Position numbers and translations under genes: made by a program. The notes under the pieces were generated by a model. It did not search any database, was not told the DNA's origin, and worked only from the letters and a program-made list of their open reading frames with translations. DNA of 40,206 bases from Zygnema cylindricum (lineage: Eukaryota > Streptophyta > Zygnematophyceae > Zygnematales > Zygnemataceae). Every line of letters starts with the position of its first letter. Position 1 is the first letter of the stretch. Below are positions 1 to 12,144 of the stretch, piece after piece. The stretch is from assembly GCA_037447655.1 (NCBI GenBank), contig JBBHKE010002821.1, forward strand, positions 21,684 through 61,889, in the 5' to 3' direction.

Positions 1-150
1 TATTGTTATTAACTTTGGATTAAAAGTGTTCGACAATCGCTATTGTTCTTAACAATAGATTTAATGTGTTTCACAATCGCGATTGTATTTAACAATGGAT
101 TGAATGTGTTCGACAATCGTGATTGTCTTGACAAATGGATTAAATGTGCT
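1..150 (+). repeat. Diverged sister satellite, 40-bp period
   Basis: Four consecutive 40-bp units begin at 1, 41, 81 and about 121. Each carries ATTGTT-nnn-AACAAT-like dyad symmetry followed by a GTGTTCGACAATCG-like stretch. The period equals that of the main satellite, and the dyad and the ACAAT end sit in matching places, but the sequence between is very different. The switch to the main family falls within unit four (about 150-165). I infer an old relative of the main satellite at an array border; it continues beyond the left edge of the window. Confidence 0.8.
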
Positions 151-2460
151 TGAAAACAGTTCTGTTAGTGCTAACAGCTTGTGTAAGTTAGGTAACAATT
201 TATGTTAGCGCTAACACTTTGTGTAATTTAGATAACAATTCTTGTTATCGCTAACAACTTGTGAAAATTAGGTTTCAATTCTTGTTATCGCTAACAGTTT
301 GTGAAAATTAGGTAACAATTCGTGTTAGCTCTAACAGTTTGTGTAGTTAAGATAGCAATTTTTGTTAGCGCTAACAGTTTGTGTTATTTAGATAACAATT
401 CCTGTTAGCGCTAACAGTTTATGAAAGTTAGATAGCAATTCCTGTAAGCGCTAACAGTTTGTGTAATTTAGATAACAATTACTTTTAGCGCTAACACTTT
501 GTGTAATTCATATAACAGTTATTGTAATCGCTAATAGTTTACGTAAATTAGGTAACAATTCCTGTTAGTGCTAACAGTTTGTGTAATTTAGATAAAAATA
601 TTTGTTAGCGCTAACAGTTTATATAGTGAGATAACAATTCCTGTTAGCCCTTACAGTTTGTGAAATTAAGATAACAATTCCTATTAACGCTAACAATTTG
701 TGTAATTTAGTTAACGATTCCTGTTAGCGCTATCGCTTTGTTTAAGTTGGATGACAAATCATGTTAGAGCTAATAGTTTATATAAGATACATAACAATTC
801 TTGTTATCGCTAATAGTTTCTGTAAGTAAGGTAACAATTCCTGATATCCTTAACAGTTTGTGTAAGTTAGGTAACAATTCTTGTTATCGCTAACATTTTG
901 TGTATGTATGGTTGAAATTCTTGTTAGAGTTAACAATTTATATAAGTTAGATAACAATTCCTGTTAGCAGTAACAGTTTGTGTAAGTTAGGTAACAATTA
1001 CTGTTACCCATAAGAGTTTGTGTAAGATAGGTGTAAAAAAATCTGTTAGCTCTTACAGTTTGTGTAATTTAGATATCAATTTTTGTTATCGCTAACAGTT
1101 TGTGTAAGTTAGAAAACACTGCCTGTTATCGCGAACAGTTTGTGTAAGCTAGGTAACAATTCTTGTTATCGCTAACAGTTTGCGTAAATTAGGTTAAAAT
1201 TCCTGTTAGCGCTAACAGTTTGTGTGAGATAGATAACGATTCCTGTTATCGCTAACAGTTTTTGTAAGTTAGGTAATAATTTCTGTTAGCGCTAATAGTT
1301 TGTGTAAGTTGGATAGTAGTCTTATTAGCGCTAACGAATTATGTAAGTTAGATAACAATTCCTGTTAGCGCTAACAATTTGTGTAATTTAGATAACAATT
1401 CCTTTTAGCGCTAACAGTTTGTGTAAGTTATATAGCAATTATTGTTATCTCTAATAGTTTGCATAAATTAGATAACAATTCCTGTTAGCGCTAACAATTT
1501 GTGTATTATAGATAATGATTCCTGTTAGCGCTAACCGTTTGTGTAAGTTGGATGACAAATCATGTTAGCGCTTATAGTTTATATAAGTTAGATAACAATT
1601 CTTGTTATCACTAACAATTTCTGTAAGTTAGGTAACAAGCCATACTATCCCTAACAGTGTGTGTAAATTAGGAAAAAATTCTTGTATCGCTAACATTTTG
1701 TGTATGTAAGGTAGAAATTCTTGTTAGCGATAAGAGTTTATGTAAGTAAGATGACAATTCATGTTAGCGTTAAGAGTTTGTGTAAGTTAGGTAAAAAAAC
1801 ATTGTTAGCGCTTACAGTTTTTGTAATTTAGATAATAATTCCTGTTAGTGCTGACAGTTTGTGTAAGTTAGATAACACTACCTGTTATCGCTAACAGTTT
1901 GTGTAAGTTATGTAACAATACTTGTTAGCACTAACAAATTACATAAATTAGGTATCAATTCTTGTTATCGCTAATTGTTTGCATAAATGAGGTACTAATT
2001 CTTGTTAGCGCTAATAGTTTGTGTAATTTAGATATCAATTCTTGTTATCGCTAACAGTTTGTGTAAGTTAGGTAACAATTCCTGTTAGGGTTAAAAATTT
2101 GTGTAATTTAGATAACAATTCCTGTTAGCGCTAACAGTTTTGTGTAGGTTAGGTAACAATTCTTGTTAGCGCTAACAGTTTGTGTAAGTTGGATAACTAT
2201 ACTTGTTAGCGCTAACAGTTTGTGTAATTTAGATAACAATTCTTGTTGGCACTAACAGTTTGCATAAATTAGGTAACAGTTCTTGTAACCGGTAATAAAT
2301 TGTGTAATTTAGATCAAAATTCTTGTTAAAGCTAACAATTTGTGTAAGTTAGATAACACTTCCTGCTAGCGATAACTGTTTGTGTAAGTTGGATAACAAT
2401 TTCTGTTAGCGCTAACTGTTTGCGTAAGTTAGATAACAATTTCTGTTAGCGCTAACAGTT
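151..2460 (+). repeat. Main 40-bp satellite array, plus orientation (block A1)
   Basis: Tandem monomers of 40 bp, with occasional 1-3 bp indels. In order, a unit holds the palindrome CTGTTAGCGCTAACAG, then TTTGTGTAAGT, then TAGGTAACAATTC. Units differ from one another at roughly one base in five to ten. The palindrome centre is mostly AGCGCT or ATCGCT. Groups of variants recur: the monomers around 480-960 reappear in shortened form around 1430-1790 (the unit with GGATGACAAATCATG starts at 749 and again at 1550) and again around 9560-9960. No gene is seen. Confidence 0.97.
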
Positions 2461-2656
2461 AGGTCGTGCGCGCCATTTCGTAATCTTCTTTTTACTTAGG
2501 AGTCGTCCGATGTGATCTCCTTAATTTTGTACAGTCTAGATTGTTAAGGTACACTAATTCTGAAACATAGTATCAATGACAACACTGAAAATATTTCTAA
2601 GTCATGAGACTTCATCTCACAAAATATAGAGAGGACTAAAGCTTTCAAAAACAACA
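2461..2656 (-). mobile_element. LTR 5'-end remnant inside satellite
   Basis: About 195 bp of non-satellite DNA interrupts the array. Read on the minus strand it starts TGTTGTTTTTGAAAGCTTT, which matches the 5' end of the E0 LTR (13661 downward) over about 19 bases. After that it is unlike any other LTR in the window. The satellite stops after ...GCTAACAGTT at 2460 and resumes at AAAATTCCTATTAGCG. It is probably a truncated LTR of a related family. No coding capacity is visible. Confidence 0.6.
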
Positions 2657-5600
2657 AAAATTCCTATTAGCGCTAAGAGTTTGTGTAGTTTAGATAACAT
2701 ATCTTGTTATCGCTAACAATTTGTGTAAATTAGGTGACAATTCTTTCTAACGCTAACAATTTGTGTAAGTTAGGTAACAATTTTTGTTAGCGCTAACAGT
2801 TTGTGTTATTTAGATAACAATTCCTGTAAGCGCTAACAGTTTGTGTTAGTTGGATAACAATTATTGTTATCACTAACACTTCTTTGTAAGTTAGATAACA
2901 ATTCTTGTTATCGCTAACAGTTTGCAAAAATCAGGTAACAATTCGTGTTACTGCTAATTGTTTGTGTAATTTAGATAACAATTCCTCTTAGCGCTGAAAA
3001 TTTGTGTACGTTGGATAACAATTCTTGTTTGCCCTAACAATTTGTGTAATTTATATAACAATTTATGTTAGCGCTAAAAGTTTGTGTAAGTTGGATAACA
3101 ATTGTCGTTAGAGCTAATAGTTTGTGTTAGTTAGGTATCAATTCTTGTTAGCGCTAATAGTTTGTGGAAGTTGGATAACAATTCTTGTTATCGCTAACAG
3201 TTTGTGTAATTTAGATAACAATTCGTGTAAGCGCTAATAGCTTGTGTAAGTTAGGTAACAATTCTTGTAAGCGCTAAAAGTTTGTGTAAGTTAGGTAACA
3301 ATTCCTGTTAGCGCTAACAGTTTGTGTAAGTTAGATAACAATTCTTGTTATCGCTAACAATTTGTGTAAGTTAGGTAACAATTCCTGTTAGCGCTAACAG
3401 TTTGTGTAAGTTGGATAACAATTCCTGTTAGCGGTCACAGTTTATGTAATTTAGATAAAAATTCTTGTTAGCGCTAACTGTTTGTGTGAGTTAGGTAACA
3501 ATTCCTGTTAGAGCTCACAATTTGTGTAATTTAGGTATCAATTCTTTTTAGCGCTAACAATTTGTGTAAGTTGGATAACAATTCCTTTTACCGCTAACAG
3601 TTTCTGTAAGTTAGACAACCATTGTTGTTATCGCTAACAGTTTGCGTAAATTAGGTAACAATTCATGTTAGCGCTAACAGTTTGTGTAAGTTAGATAACA
3701 ATTCCTGTTATCGCTAAAATTTTGTTTAATTTAGATAAAAATTCCTGTTATCGCTAACAGTTTGTGTAAGTTAGATAACAATTAATATTAGTGCTAATAG
3801 TTTGTGGAAGTTGGAAAAAATTCTTGTTAGCGGTCACATTTTGTGTAATTTAGATAACAATTCCTGTTATCGCTAACAGTTTGTGTAATTTAGATAACAA
3901 TTCCTGTAAGCGCTAACAGCTTGTGTACGTTAGGTAACATTTCCTGTAAGCGCTAAAAGTTTGTGTAAGTTAGGTAACAATTCCTGTTAGCGCTAACAGT
4001 TTGTGTAAGTTAGATAACCATTCTTGTTATCGCTAACAGTTTGCGTAAATTAGGTAACAATTCATGTTAGCGCTAACTGTTTGTGTTAGTTAGATAACAA
4101 TTCATGTTATCGCTAAAAGTTTGTGTAAGTTAGGTAACAATTCCTGCTAGCGCTAATAGTTTGTGTAAGTTATATATCCATTCTTGTTATCGCTAGCAGT
4201 TTGCGTAAATTAGGTAACAATACATGTAAGCGCTAACAGTTTGTGTAAGTTAGATAACAATTCATGTTATCGCTAAAAGTTTGTGTAAGTTAGGTAACAA
4301 TTCCTGTTAGCGCTAATAGTTTGTGTAAGTTAGATATCCATTCTTGTTATCGCTAGCTGTTTGCGTAAATTAGGTAACGATTCATGTTAGCGCTAACAGT
4401 TTGTGTAAGTTAGATAAGAATTTTTGTTAGCGGTCACAGTTTGTGTAATTTAGGTAACATATCTTGCGAGTGCTAACAATTTGTGTAAGTAAGATAATAA
4501 TTCCTGTTAGCGCTAACAATTTGTGTAAGTTAGATAACAATTCCTGTTAGCGCTAACAGTTTGTGTAAGTTTGGTATCAATTCCTTATAGCGCTAACAGT
4601 TTGTGTAAGTTGGATAATAATTCCTGTTAGCTCTAACAGTTTACGTAAATTAGGTAACAATTTATGTTATCGCTAACAGTTTGTGTAATTTAGATAACAA
4701 TTGTCGTTAGAGCTAACATTTTGTGTCAGCTAGGTAACCATTCTTGTAAGCACTAACTATTTGTGTATTTTAGATAACAATTCGTGTAAGGGCTAACAGT
4801 TTGTGTAAGTTAGATAATAATTCCTATTATCGCGAACAGTTTGTGTAAATAAGGTAACATTTCGTGTTATCGCTAACAGTTTGTGTAAGTTGGATAACAA
4901 TTCTTGTTAGCGCTAAAAGTTTATGTTAGTTAGATTTCATATCTTGTTAGCGCTCACAGTTTGTGTAAGTTGGATAACACTTCCTGTTAGCCCTAACAGT
5001 ATTTATAAGTCAGGTAACAATTCCTGTTAGCGCTAATAACTTGTGTAAGTTGGATAAGTATTCTTCTTATCGCTAACAGTTTGCGTAAATTAGGTAACAT
5101 TTTATGTTAGCGTAATAGTTTGTTTAAGTTAGGTAACAATTTTTGTTTGCGCTAACAGTTTGTGTAAGTTGGATAATAATTCCTGTTAGCGCTAACAGTT
5201 TATCTAAATTAGGTAACAGCTCCTGTTAGCTCTAACAGTTTGCGTAAATTAGGTTACAATTTATGTTAGCGCTAACATTTTGGGTAAATTAGGTAACAAT
5301 TCGTGTTAGCGCTAACAGTTTGCGTAAATAATATAACATTTCGTGTTAGCGCTAACAGTTTGTGTAAGTTAGATAACAATTCCTGTTATCGCTAATAGTT
5401 TGTGTAAGTTAGGTAAGAATTCCTGTTAGGGCTAACTGTTTGAATAAGTTGGATAACAATTCCTGTTAGTGCTAATAGTTTGTGTAAGTTAGATAACAAT
5501 TCTTGTTAGCGCTAACAGTTTTTGTAAGTTAGGTAACAATTCCTGTTAGCGATAATAGTTTGTGTAATTTAGATAACAATTCTTGTTATCGCTATCAGTT

Positions 5601-7246
5601 TGCGTAACTTAGGTAACAATTCATGTTATTACTAACTATTTTTGTAAGTTGGATATCCATTCTTGTTATCGCTAGCAGTATGCGTAAATTAGGTAACAAT
5701 TCCTGTTAGCGCTAAAAGTTTGTGTACATTAGGTAACAATTCATATTAGCGCTTACAGTTTGTGTAATTAAGATAACAATTCTCGTTATCGCAAACAGTT
5801 TGTGTAAATTACATGACAATTCTTTTTAGCGCTAAGAGTTTATGTAAGTTAGATAACAATTTCTGTTAGCGCTTACAGTTTGTGTAAGTCAGGTAACAAT
5901 TTGTGTTAGCGCTAACAATTTGTGTAAGTTAGGTAGCAATTTTTGTTAGCGCTAATAGTTTGTGTAATTTAGATCAAAATTCCTGTTAGCGCTAACAGTT
6001 TGTGTAAGTTAGGTATTAATTCTTTAACAGTTTGTGTAATTTAGATAACAATTTTTGTTATCGCAAACAGTTTGCGTTAATCAAGTAACAATTCATGTTA
6101 GCGGTAATAATTTGTGTAATTTAGGTCAAAACTCCTACTAGCGCTAACAATTTGCTAAATTAGGTAACAATTCGTATTAGCGCAAACAGTTTTTGTAATT
6201 TAGATAACAATTCTTGTTAGATCTAACAGTTTGTGTGAGTTAGGTAACAGTTCCTGTTAGCGATAATAGTTTGTGTAATTAAGATAACAATTCTTATTAT
6301 CGCTAACATTAAGCGTAAATTAGGTAACAATTAATGTTATTGCTAACAGTTTGTGTAAGTTAGGTTACAATACTGGTTAGCGCTAAGAGTTTGAGTAATT
6401 TAGGTAAAAATTATTGTTAGCACTAGCAGTTTGTGTATGTTAGGTAACAATTCTTGTTATCGCTAACAGTTTGTGTAAGTTAGATAACAACTCCTCTTAG
6501 CGCTAACAGTTTGTGTAAGTTAGTTAACAATTCCTCTAGCGCTAACAATTTGTGTAAGTTAGGCAACAATTCCAATTAGCGCTAACAGTTTGTGTAAGTA
6601 AGGTAACAATTCTTTTAAGAGCTAAAAGTTTGTGTAAGCCAGGTAACAATTCTTTTTAGTGCTTAGAGTTTGTGTAAGCTAGGTTACAATTCAAGTTAGC
6701 GCTAACACTTTGTGTAAATGGTAATAATTCTTGTTAGCGCAAACAATTTGTGTAAGTTAGGTAACAATTCCTGTTAGCGCTAAAAGTTTGTGTAATTAAT
6801 ATAACAATTCCTGTAATCGTTCACAGTTGGTGTAATTTATATAACAATTCCTGTTAGCGCTAACATTTGTGTAATTTAGATAACAATTCTTATACGCGCT
6901 AAAAGTTTGTGTAAGCCAGGTAACAATTCTTGTTAGCGCTTATAGTTTGCTTAAGTTAGGTAAAAAAATCTTGATATCCTTGACAATTTGTATAAGCTAG
7001 TAACAATTCCTCTAAGCGCTAACAGTTTGTGTAATTAAGGTAACAATTCTTGTTAGCGCTAATAGTTCGTGTAAGTTAGGTAGCAATTCTTGTTTTTGTT
7101 GACAATTTGTGTAAGTAAGGCAACAATTCTTGTTAGCGCTAATAGTTTGTGTAAGTTAAGTATTAATTCCTATTAACGTTAAGAGTTTATGTAAATTAGG
7201 TAACAATTATTGTTAGGGCTAACAGTTTGTGTAATTTTGATAACAA
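2657..7246 (+). repeat. Main 40-bp satellite array, plus orientation (block A2)
   Basis: About 115 tandem monomers of the 40-bp family. The block contains a 160-bp higher-order repeat (4021-4420). Its modules at about 5970-6370 recur at about 8650-9000, and part of them also at about 7450-7650; its module at about 6600-7246 matches about 29080-29830. One shared mark is a shortened monomer that has lost the palindrome's left half, near 6020 and again near 8690. No gene is seen. Confidence 0.97.
4021..4420 (+). repeat. 160-bp (4-monomer) higher-order repeat
   Basis: The monomer starting TTCTTGTTATCGCTA and continuing TTTGCGTAAATTAGG begins at 4021, 4181 and 4341, exactly 160 bp apart. The monomer starting TTCATGTTATCGCTAAAAG begins at 4101 and 4261. 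Variants are shared between units of four monomers but not between neighbouring monomers, the mark of recent amplification as a four-monomer block. Two and a half copies are present. Confidence 0.85.
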
Positions 7247-7352
7247 TGTTGTTCTACAACCACCGGTGCAGGTGGAGGAGCAGCAGTAGTAGTAGAAGTA
7301 GACATGATACACTCTCAAAAGCTATCAAGAATCCTACCAAACAGCTGTTCTT
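7247..7352 (-). mobile_element. LTR 3'-end fragment (E1/E2 family)
   Basis: On the plus strand the insert opens TGTTGTTCTACAACCACCGG, the reverse complement of the E1/E2 LTR 3' end. It runs through the gag start region (CAT at about 7304) to ACAGCTGTTCTT, where satellite resumes in mid-monomer. Only the last 106 bp of the roughly 700-bp LTR are present. One end is the natural LTR terminus; the other is an arbitrary break. About half a monomer is missing at the site, so a deletion followed or accompanied the insertion. Confidence 0.85.
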
Positions 7353-10300
7353 ACTGTTTGTGTAATTTAGGTAACAATTATTGTTATCGCTAAATTTTTG
7401 TGTAATTTAGGTAACCATTCTTGTTATCGCTAACAGTTTGTGTAAGTTAGGTAACAATTCGTATTAGCGCAAACAGTTTTTGTAATTTAGATAACAATTC
7501 TTGTTAGCGCTAACAGTTTGTGTGAGTTAGGTAACATTTCCTGTTAGCAATAATAGTTTGTGTAATTAAGATAAAAATTCTTGTTATCGCTAATAGTTAG
7601 CATAAATTAGGTAACAATTAATGTTATCGCTAACAATTTGTGTAAGTTAGGTAAGAATTTTGTTTGCGCTAACAGTTTGTGTAAGTAAGATAAGAATTCT
7701 TGTTAGCGCTAATAGTTTATGTATGCTAGGTAACAATTTGTTAGCATTTACTCTTTATGTAAGTAAGGTAACAATTCCTATTAGCGCTAAGAGTTTGTGT
7801 AATTTAGATATCATATCTTGTTATCGCTAGCAATTTGTGAAAATTAGGTAATAATTTCTGTTAGCGCTAACTGTTTGTGTAGGTTATATAACAATTATTG
7901 TTATCGCTTATAGTTTGCGTAAATTAGGTAACAATTCCTGTAAGTGCTAACAGTTTGTGTAATTTAGATAACAACACTTGTTATCGCTAACAGTTTGTGT
8001 AAGTTACATAATAATTCGTGTTATCGCTAACAGTTTGCATAAATTAGGTCATAATTCCTGTTAGCGCTAACAGTTTGTGTAAATTAGATAACACTACCTG
8101 TTATCACTAAAAGTTTGTGTAAGTTAGGTAATAATTCCTGTTAGCGCTAACAGTTTGTGTAATTTAGATTAGATTTCCTTTTAGAGCTAACAGTTTGTGT
8201 AAGTTATATAGCAATTATTGTTATCGCTAATAGTGTGTGTAAATTAGGCAACAATTTGTGTTAGTGATAACTGTTTGTGTAATTTAGATAACAATTCTTG
8301 TTATCTCTAACAGTTTGAGTAAATTAGGTAACAATTCCTGTTAGCGCTAACCGTTTGTGTAAGTTAGGTAACAATTCCTATTAGCTCTTACAATTTGTGT
8401 AAGTTAGGTAACAATTCGTGTTAGCGCTAACAGATTGTGTAATTTAGATAACAATTTTTGTTATCGTTAACAGTTTGCAAAAATTAACTAACAATTCCTG
8501 TTAGCGGTAATTGTTTTTGTAAGTTAGGTTAAGATTCTTGTTAGCCCTAATAGTTTGTGTAAGCCTATCAAACATCTCTTGTTAGCACTAACTGTTTATG
8601 AAAGTTGGATAACAATTCTTGTTAGCGGTAATAGATTTTGTAATTTAGATCAAAATCCCTGTTAGCGCTAACAGTTTGTTTAAGTTAGGTGTTAGTTCCT
8701 TTAACATTTTGTGTAATTTAGATAACAATTCTTGTTATCGCTAGCAGTTTGGTCATTTAGGTAACACTTCCTCTTAGCGCTAACAGTTTGCGAAAATCAG
8801 GTAAAAATTCTTGTTAGCGATAATAGTTTGTGTAATTTAGATCAAAACTCCTATTAGCGCTAACAATTTGCAAAATAAGGTAACAATCCCTGTTAGCAAT
8901 AATAGTTTGTGTAATTTAGATAACAATTCTTGTTATCGCTAACAGTTAGCGTATATTAGGTAACAATTAATGTTATCGCTAACAGTTTTTGTAAATTAGG
9001 TAACAATTCCTGTTACCACTAAATGTTTATGTAAATTGGATATCAATTCCTCTTAGCGGTAATACTTTGTGTAATATAGATCAAAATTCTTGTTAGCGCT
9101 AACAGTTTGCGTAAATTAGGTAACAATTCCTGTTAGTGCTAACAATTTGTGTAATTTATATAAAAATATTTGTTAGCGCTAACAGTTTATGTAAGTGAGA
9201 TAACAATTCCTGTTAGCGCTAAGAGTTTGTGTAATTTAGATAACATATCTTGTTATCGCTAACAATTTGTGTAAATTAGGTAACAATTCTTTATAGCGCT
9301 GACAATATGTGTAAGTTAGGTAACAATTTTTGTTAGCGCTACCAGTTTGTGTAATTTAGATAACAATTCCTGTTAGGGCTAACAATTTTTGTAAGTTAGA
9401 TAACAATTCTTGTTATCGCTAACAATTTGTGTAAGTTAGGTAATAATTTTTGTTAGCGCTAACAGTTTGTGTAAGTTGGATAACAGTTCCTGTTAGCGCT
9501 AACAGTTTATGTAAGTTAGATAAGAATTCCTCTAAGCGCTAACAGTTTGTGTAATTTAGATAACAATTACTTTTAGCGCTAACACTTTGTGTAAGTCATA
9601 TAGAAGTTATTGTTACCGCTTATAGTTTACGTAAATTAGGTGACAATTCCTGTTAATGCTAACAATTTGTGTAAATTAGATAAAAATATTTGTTAGCGCT
9701 AACAGTTTATGTAAGTGAGATAAGAATTCTTGTTAGCGCTAACAGTTTGTGTAATTTAGATAACATTTCCTGTTAGCGCTAACAATTTGTGTAATTTAGT
9801 TAACGATTCCTGTCAGCGCTATCACTTTGTGTAAGTTGGATGACAATTCCTGTTAGAGCTAATAGTTTATATAAGATACATAACAATTCTTGTTATCGCT
9901 AACAGTTTGTGTAAGTTAGGATAACAATTCTTGTAAGCGTTAACAATTTATGTAAGTTAGATAACAATTCCTGTTAGCAGTAAAAGTTTGTGTAAGTTAG
10001 GTAACAATTCCTGTTAGCGCTAAAAATTTATGTAATTTAGGTAACAATTTGTGTAAGCGCGCTAACAGTTTTTGTAGGTTAGGTAACAATTCATGTTAGC
10101 ATTTACAGTTTGTGTAAGTTAGGTAACAATTTTTGTTAGCGCTAACAGTTTTTGTAAGTTAGATAACAATTCGTGTTACCGCTTACAGTTTGTGTTATTT
10201 AGATAACAATTCTTGTTATCGCTAACAGTTTGCGTAAATTAGGTAACTATTCATGTTAGCGCTAACAGTTTGCGTAAATTAGGTAATAATACCTGTTAGC

Positions 10301-11040
10301 GCTAACAATTTGTGTAATTTAGGTAACAATTCGTGTTATCGCTAACAATTTTTTAAATTAAGATAACAATTTTGTTAGCACTAAAAATTTTGTAAGTTAG
10401 GTAACAATTCATGTTAGTATTAATTGTTTGCGTAAATTAGGTAACAATTCCTCTTTTCGCTAACAATTTGTGTAAGTTGGATAGTAATTCCTGTTAGCGC
10501 AAACATTTATTATAAGTTAGATAACAATTCATGTTAGCGCTAATAGTTTTTGTAGTTTAGATAACATATCCTGTTAGCGCTAACAATTTATGTAAGTTAG
10601 ACAACAATTCCTGTTAGCGCTCACAGTTTGCCTGTTATTATTAACAGTTTGCGTAAATTAGGTAACAATACCTGTTAGCGCTAACAATTTGTGTAAAATG
10701 GATAACAATTCCTGGTAGGCTAACAGTTTGTGTAATTTAGATAACAATTGTTGTTATGGCTAATAATTTGCATAAATTAGGTGACAATTCCTGTTAGCGC
10801 TAACAGTTTGTGTAAGTTCGGTAACTATTCTTGTTAGCGCTAACATTTTATGTAAGTTAGAAAACAATTCCTGTTTGCGCTAACAGTTTGTGTAATTCAG
10901 ATAACAATTCGTGTTATCGTTAACAGTTTGCGTAATTTAGGTAACAATTCTTGAAAACGCTAACAGTTTGTGTGAGTTAGATAACAATTCTTGTTATTGC
11001 TAACAGTTTATGTAAGTTAGGTAACAGTTTGTGTAAGCGC
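7353..11040 (+). repeat. Main 40-bp satellite array, plus orientation (block A3)
   Basis: About 92 monomers. The stretch 9205-9385 closely resembles 2660-2840, and about 9560-9960 resembles about 480-1000, offset by close to 9.09 kb, so blocks of many monomers have been copied over long distances. The array ends at the truncated integrase of E0 with ...GTTTGTGTAAGCGCT. No gene is seen. Confidence 0.97.
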
Positions 11041-11345
11041 TGTTAATTTTGTTCCGGTGAATACGGAACAATCAATAGATGACTAATACCTTCCTCGAGC
11101 AAAAATGCTTCAAATTCTTTCGATGTATATTCACCACCATTATTTGATCTGAGCTGCAAAATAGGGGAATTATGAAGTTTTTCAACCCATGCTTTATAGT
11201 GTTTAAAGTGACCGAACATTTCACTCTTCTCCTTCATGAAGTAAAAATTTTGTAAATGTGGAGAATTTATCTGTCAAGGTGACCATTTATATTTCATCCC
11301 CTTGGTAGATGAAACCTTCGTAGGACCAAAAACACCCGAATGAAT
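11041..11345 (-). pseudogene. E0 integrase core fragment
   Basis: The open part (11237-11043, 64 codons) matches the copia integrase core: MKEKSEMFGHFKHYKAW, then LRSNNGGEYTS and PYSPEQN. In E1 and E2 the second motif reads LRSDNGG, whose Asp is the second residue of the D,D35E triad; here it is Asn, so activity would be lost even without the truncation. The catalytic Glu lies beyond the break. The upstream part (11238-11345) is out of frame. Confidence 0.85.
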
Positions 11346-11363
11346 TTGTTACAACAGTTTCGT

Positions 11364-11990
11364 TCACCGATGCTCAAACTCTTTAGGAAATGGCAATCTG
11401 TAGATTTTTCCTAGAGCATAACCATCACAAGTTTTGACCGGTTCATCTGTGATTGATACACCCTCAATTTTTCCAGCAAGGACCATTTTCCTCAAACTAT
11501 CATACTTTACATGGCCTAATCTTTTATGCCACAACTCATCTGAGTGCAAAACACCGGAGTACAGAACATCATTCTCCTTGGTATTAGCCATATCCATGCG
11601 ATACATCTTGCTACTATCTCTAGTACTTGTAACCGTAACCTTGCCATTTTTGCTAACAACCTGCCGACCAATTTTTAAATTAACCTCAAAGCCTTTACTC
11701 TCTACCAACGACGTAGAAAACAGATTTTTCTTAAAGTCAGGCACAAATAAGACATTGTGAAGAGTCCTTTCAATTGCTTTGCCTTCTACATCAACTAGCA
11801 AGGATACATCACCCACAGCACGAGTTTGGACACTCATTCCACAAGCATAGTAAATATTTTTCTCCGGCGTAGCTTGCAGATTTTTGAAGATGGCCTTGTT
11901 CCAGCACATGTGGGCTGACGCTCCCATATCAATTATTCATCCAGGGTCCTTTGCGCCCTATATTGCTGCCGCCATAGCGAATAGATCCGT
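11364..11990 (-). pseudogene. E0 protease and GAG-pre-integrase zinc finger
   Basis: Minus strand. The aspartic protease motif reads IIDMGASAHM, with the upstream Trp changed to a TGA stop at about 11937. The consensus in E1 is MDTGAS, so Thr has become Met here. The open frame 11927-11364 (187 codons) continues through the protease body into the integrase N-terminal HHCC finger. The His pair is kept in LWHKRLGHVKYDSL, but the Cys pair reads CDGY instead of CDGC, so a zinc ligand is lost. In the intact family member this region would mature the polyprotein and position integrase. Confidence 0.85.
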
Positions 11991-12144
11991 GTCATCCTCC
12001 TCAAAAAAAACCAGAGTCGTCTTGGAGTGATGAAGAGGCTGAAAACAGTGCATTTCCACGAGGTGTAGGCCAGTGGAAGCTTTTGTAAAACGGACTTTGT
12101 TGCCATCTCAGCCTGTATAAACTTGTATCGTTAGCTTGTTTCAG

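Noticed and set aside
151-2460. Telomere-like TTAGG motif in each monomer
   Set aside because: It occurs once per 40-bp unit as part of GTTAGGTAAC and is often TTAGAT; there is no direct TTAGG tandem run.
151-11040. CRISPR array (regular 40-bp period with a palindromic repeat)
   Set aside because: There are no unique spacers: the whole 40-bp unit repeats and diverges gradually. The surrounding DNA is eukaryotic retroelements and no cas gene is present.
151-11040. Resemblance of TGTTAGCGCTAACA to bacterial LacI/GalR-type operators
   Set aside because: Hundreds of tandem copies in a eukaryotic repeat with no regulator or promoter context; the likeness is due to dyad symmetry alone.
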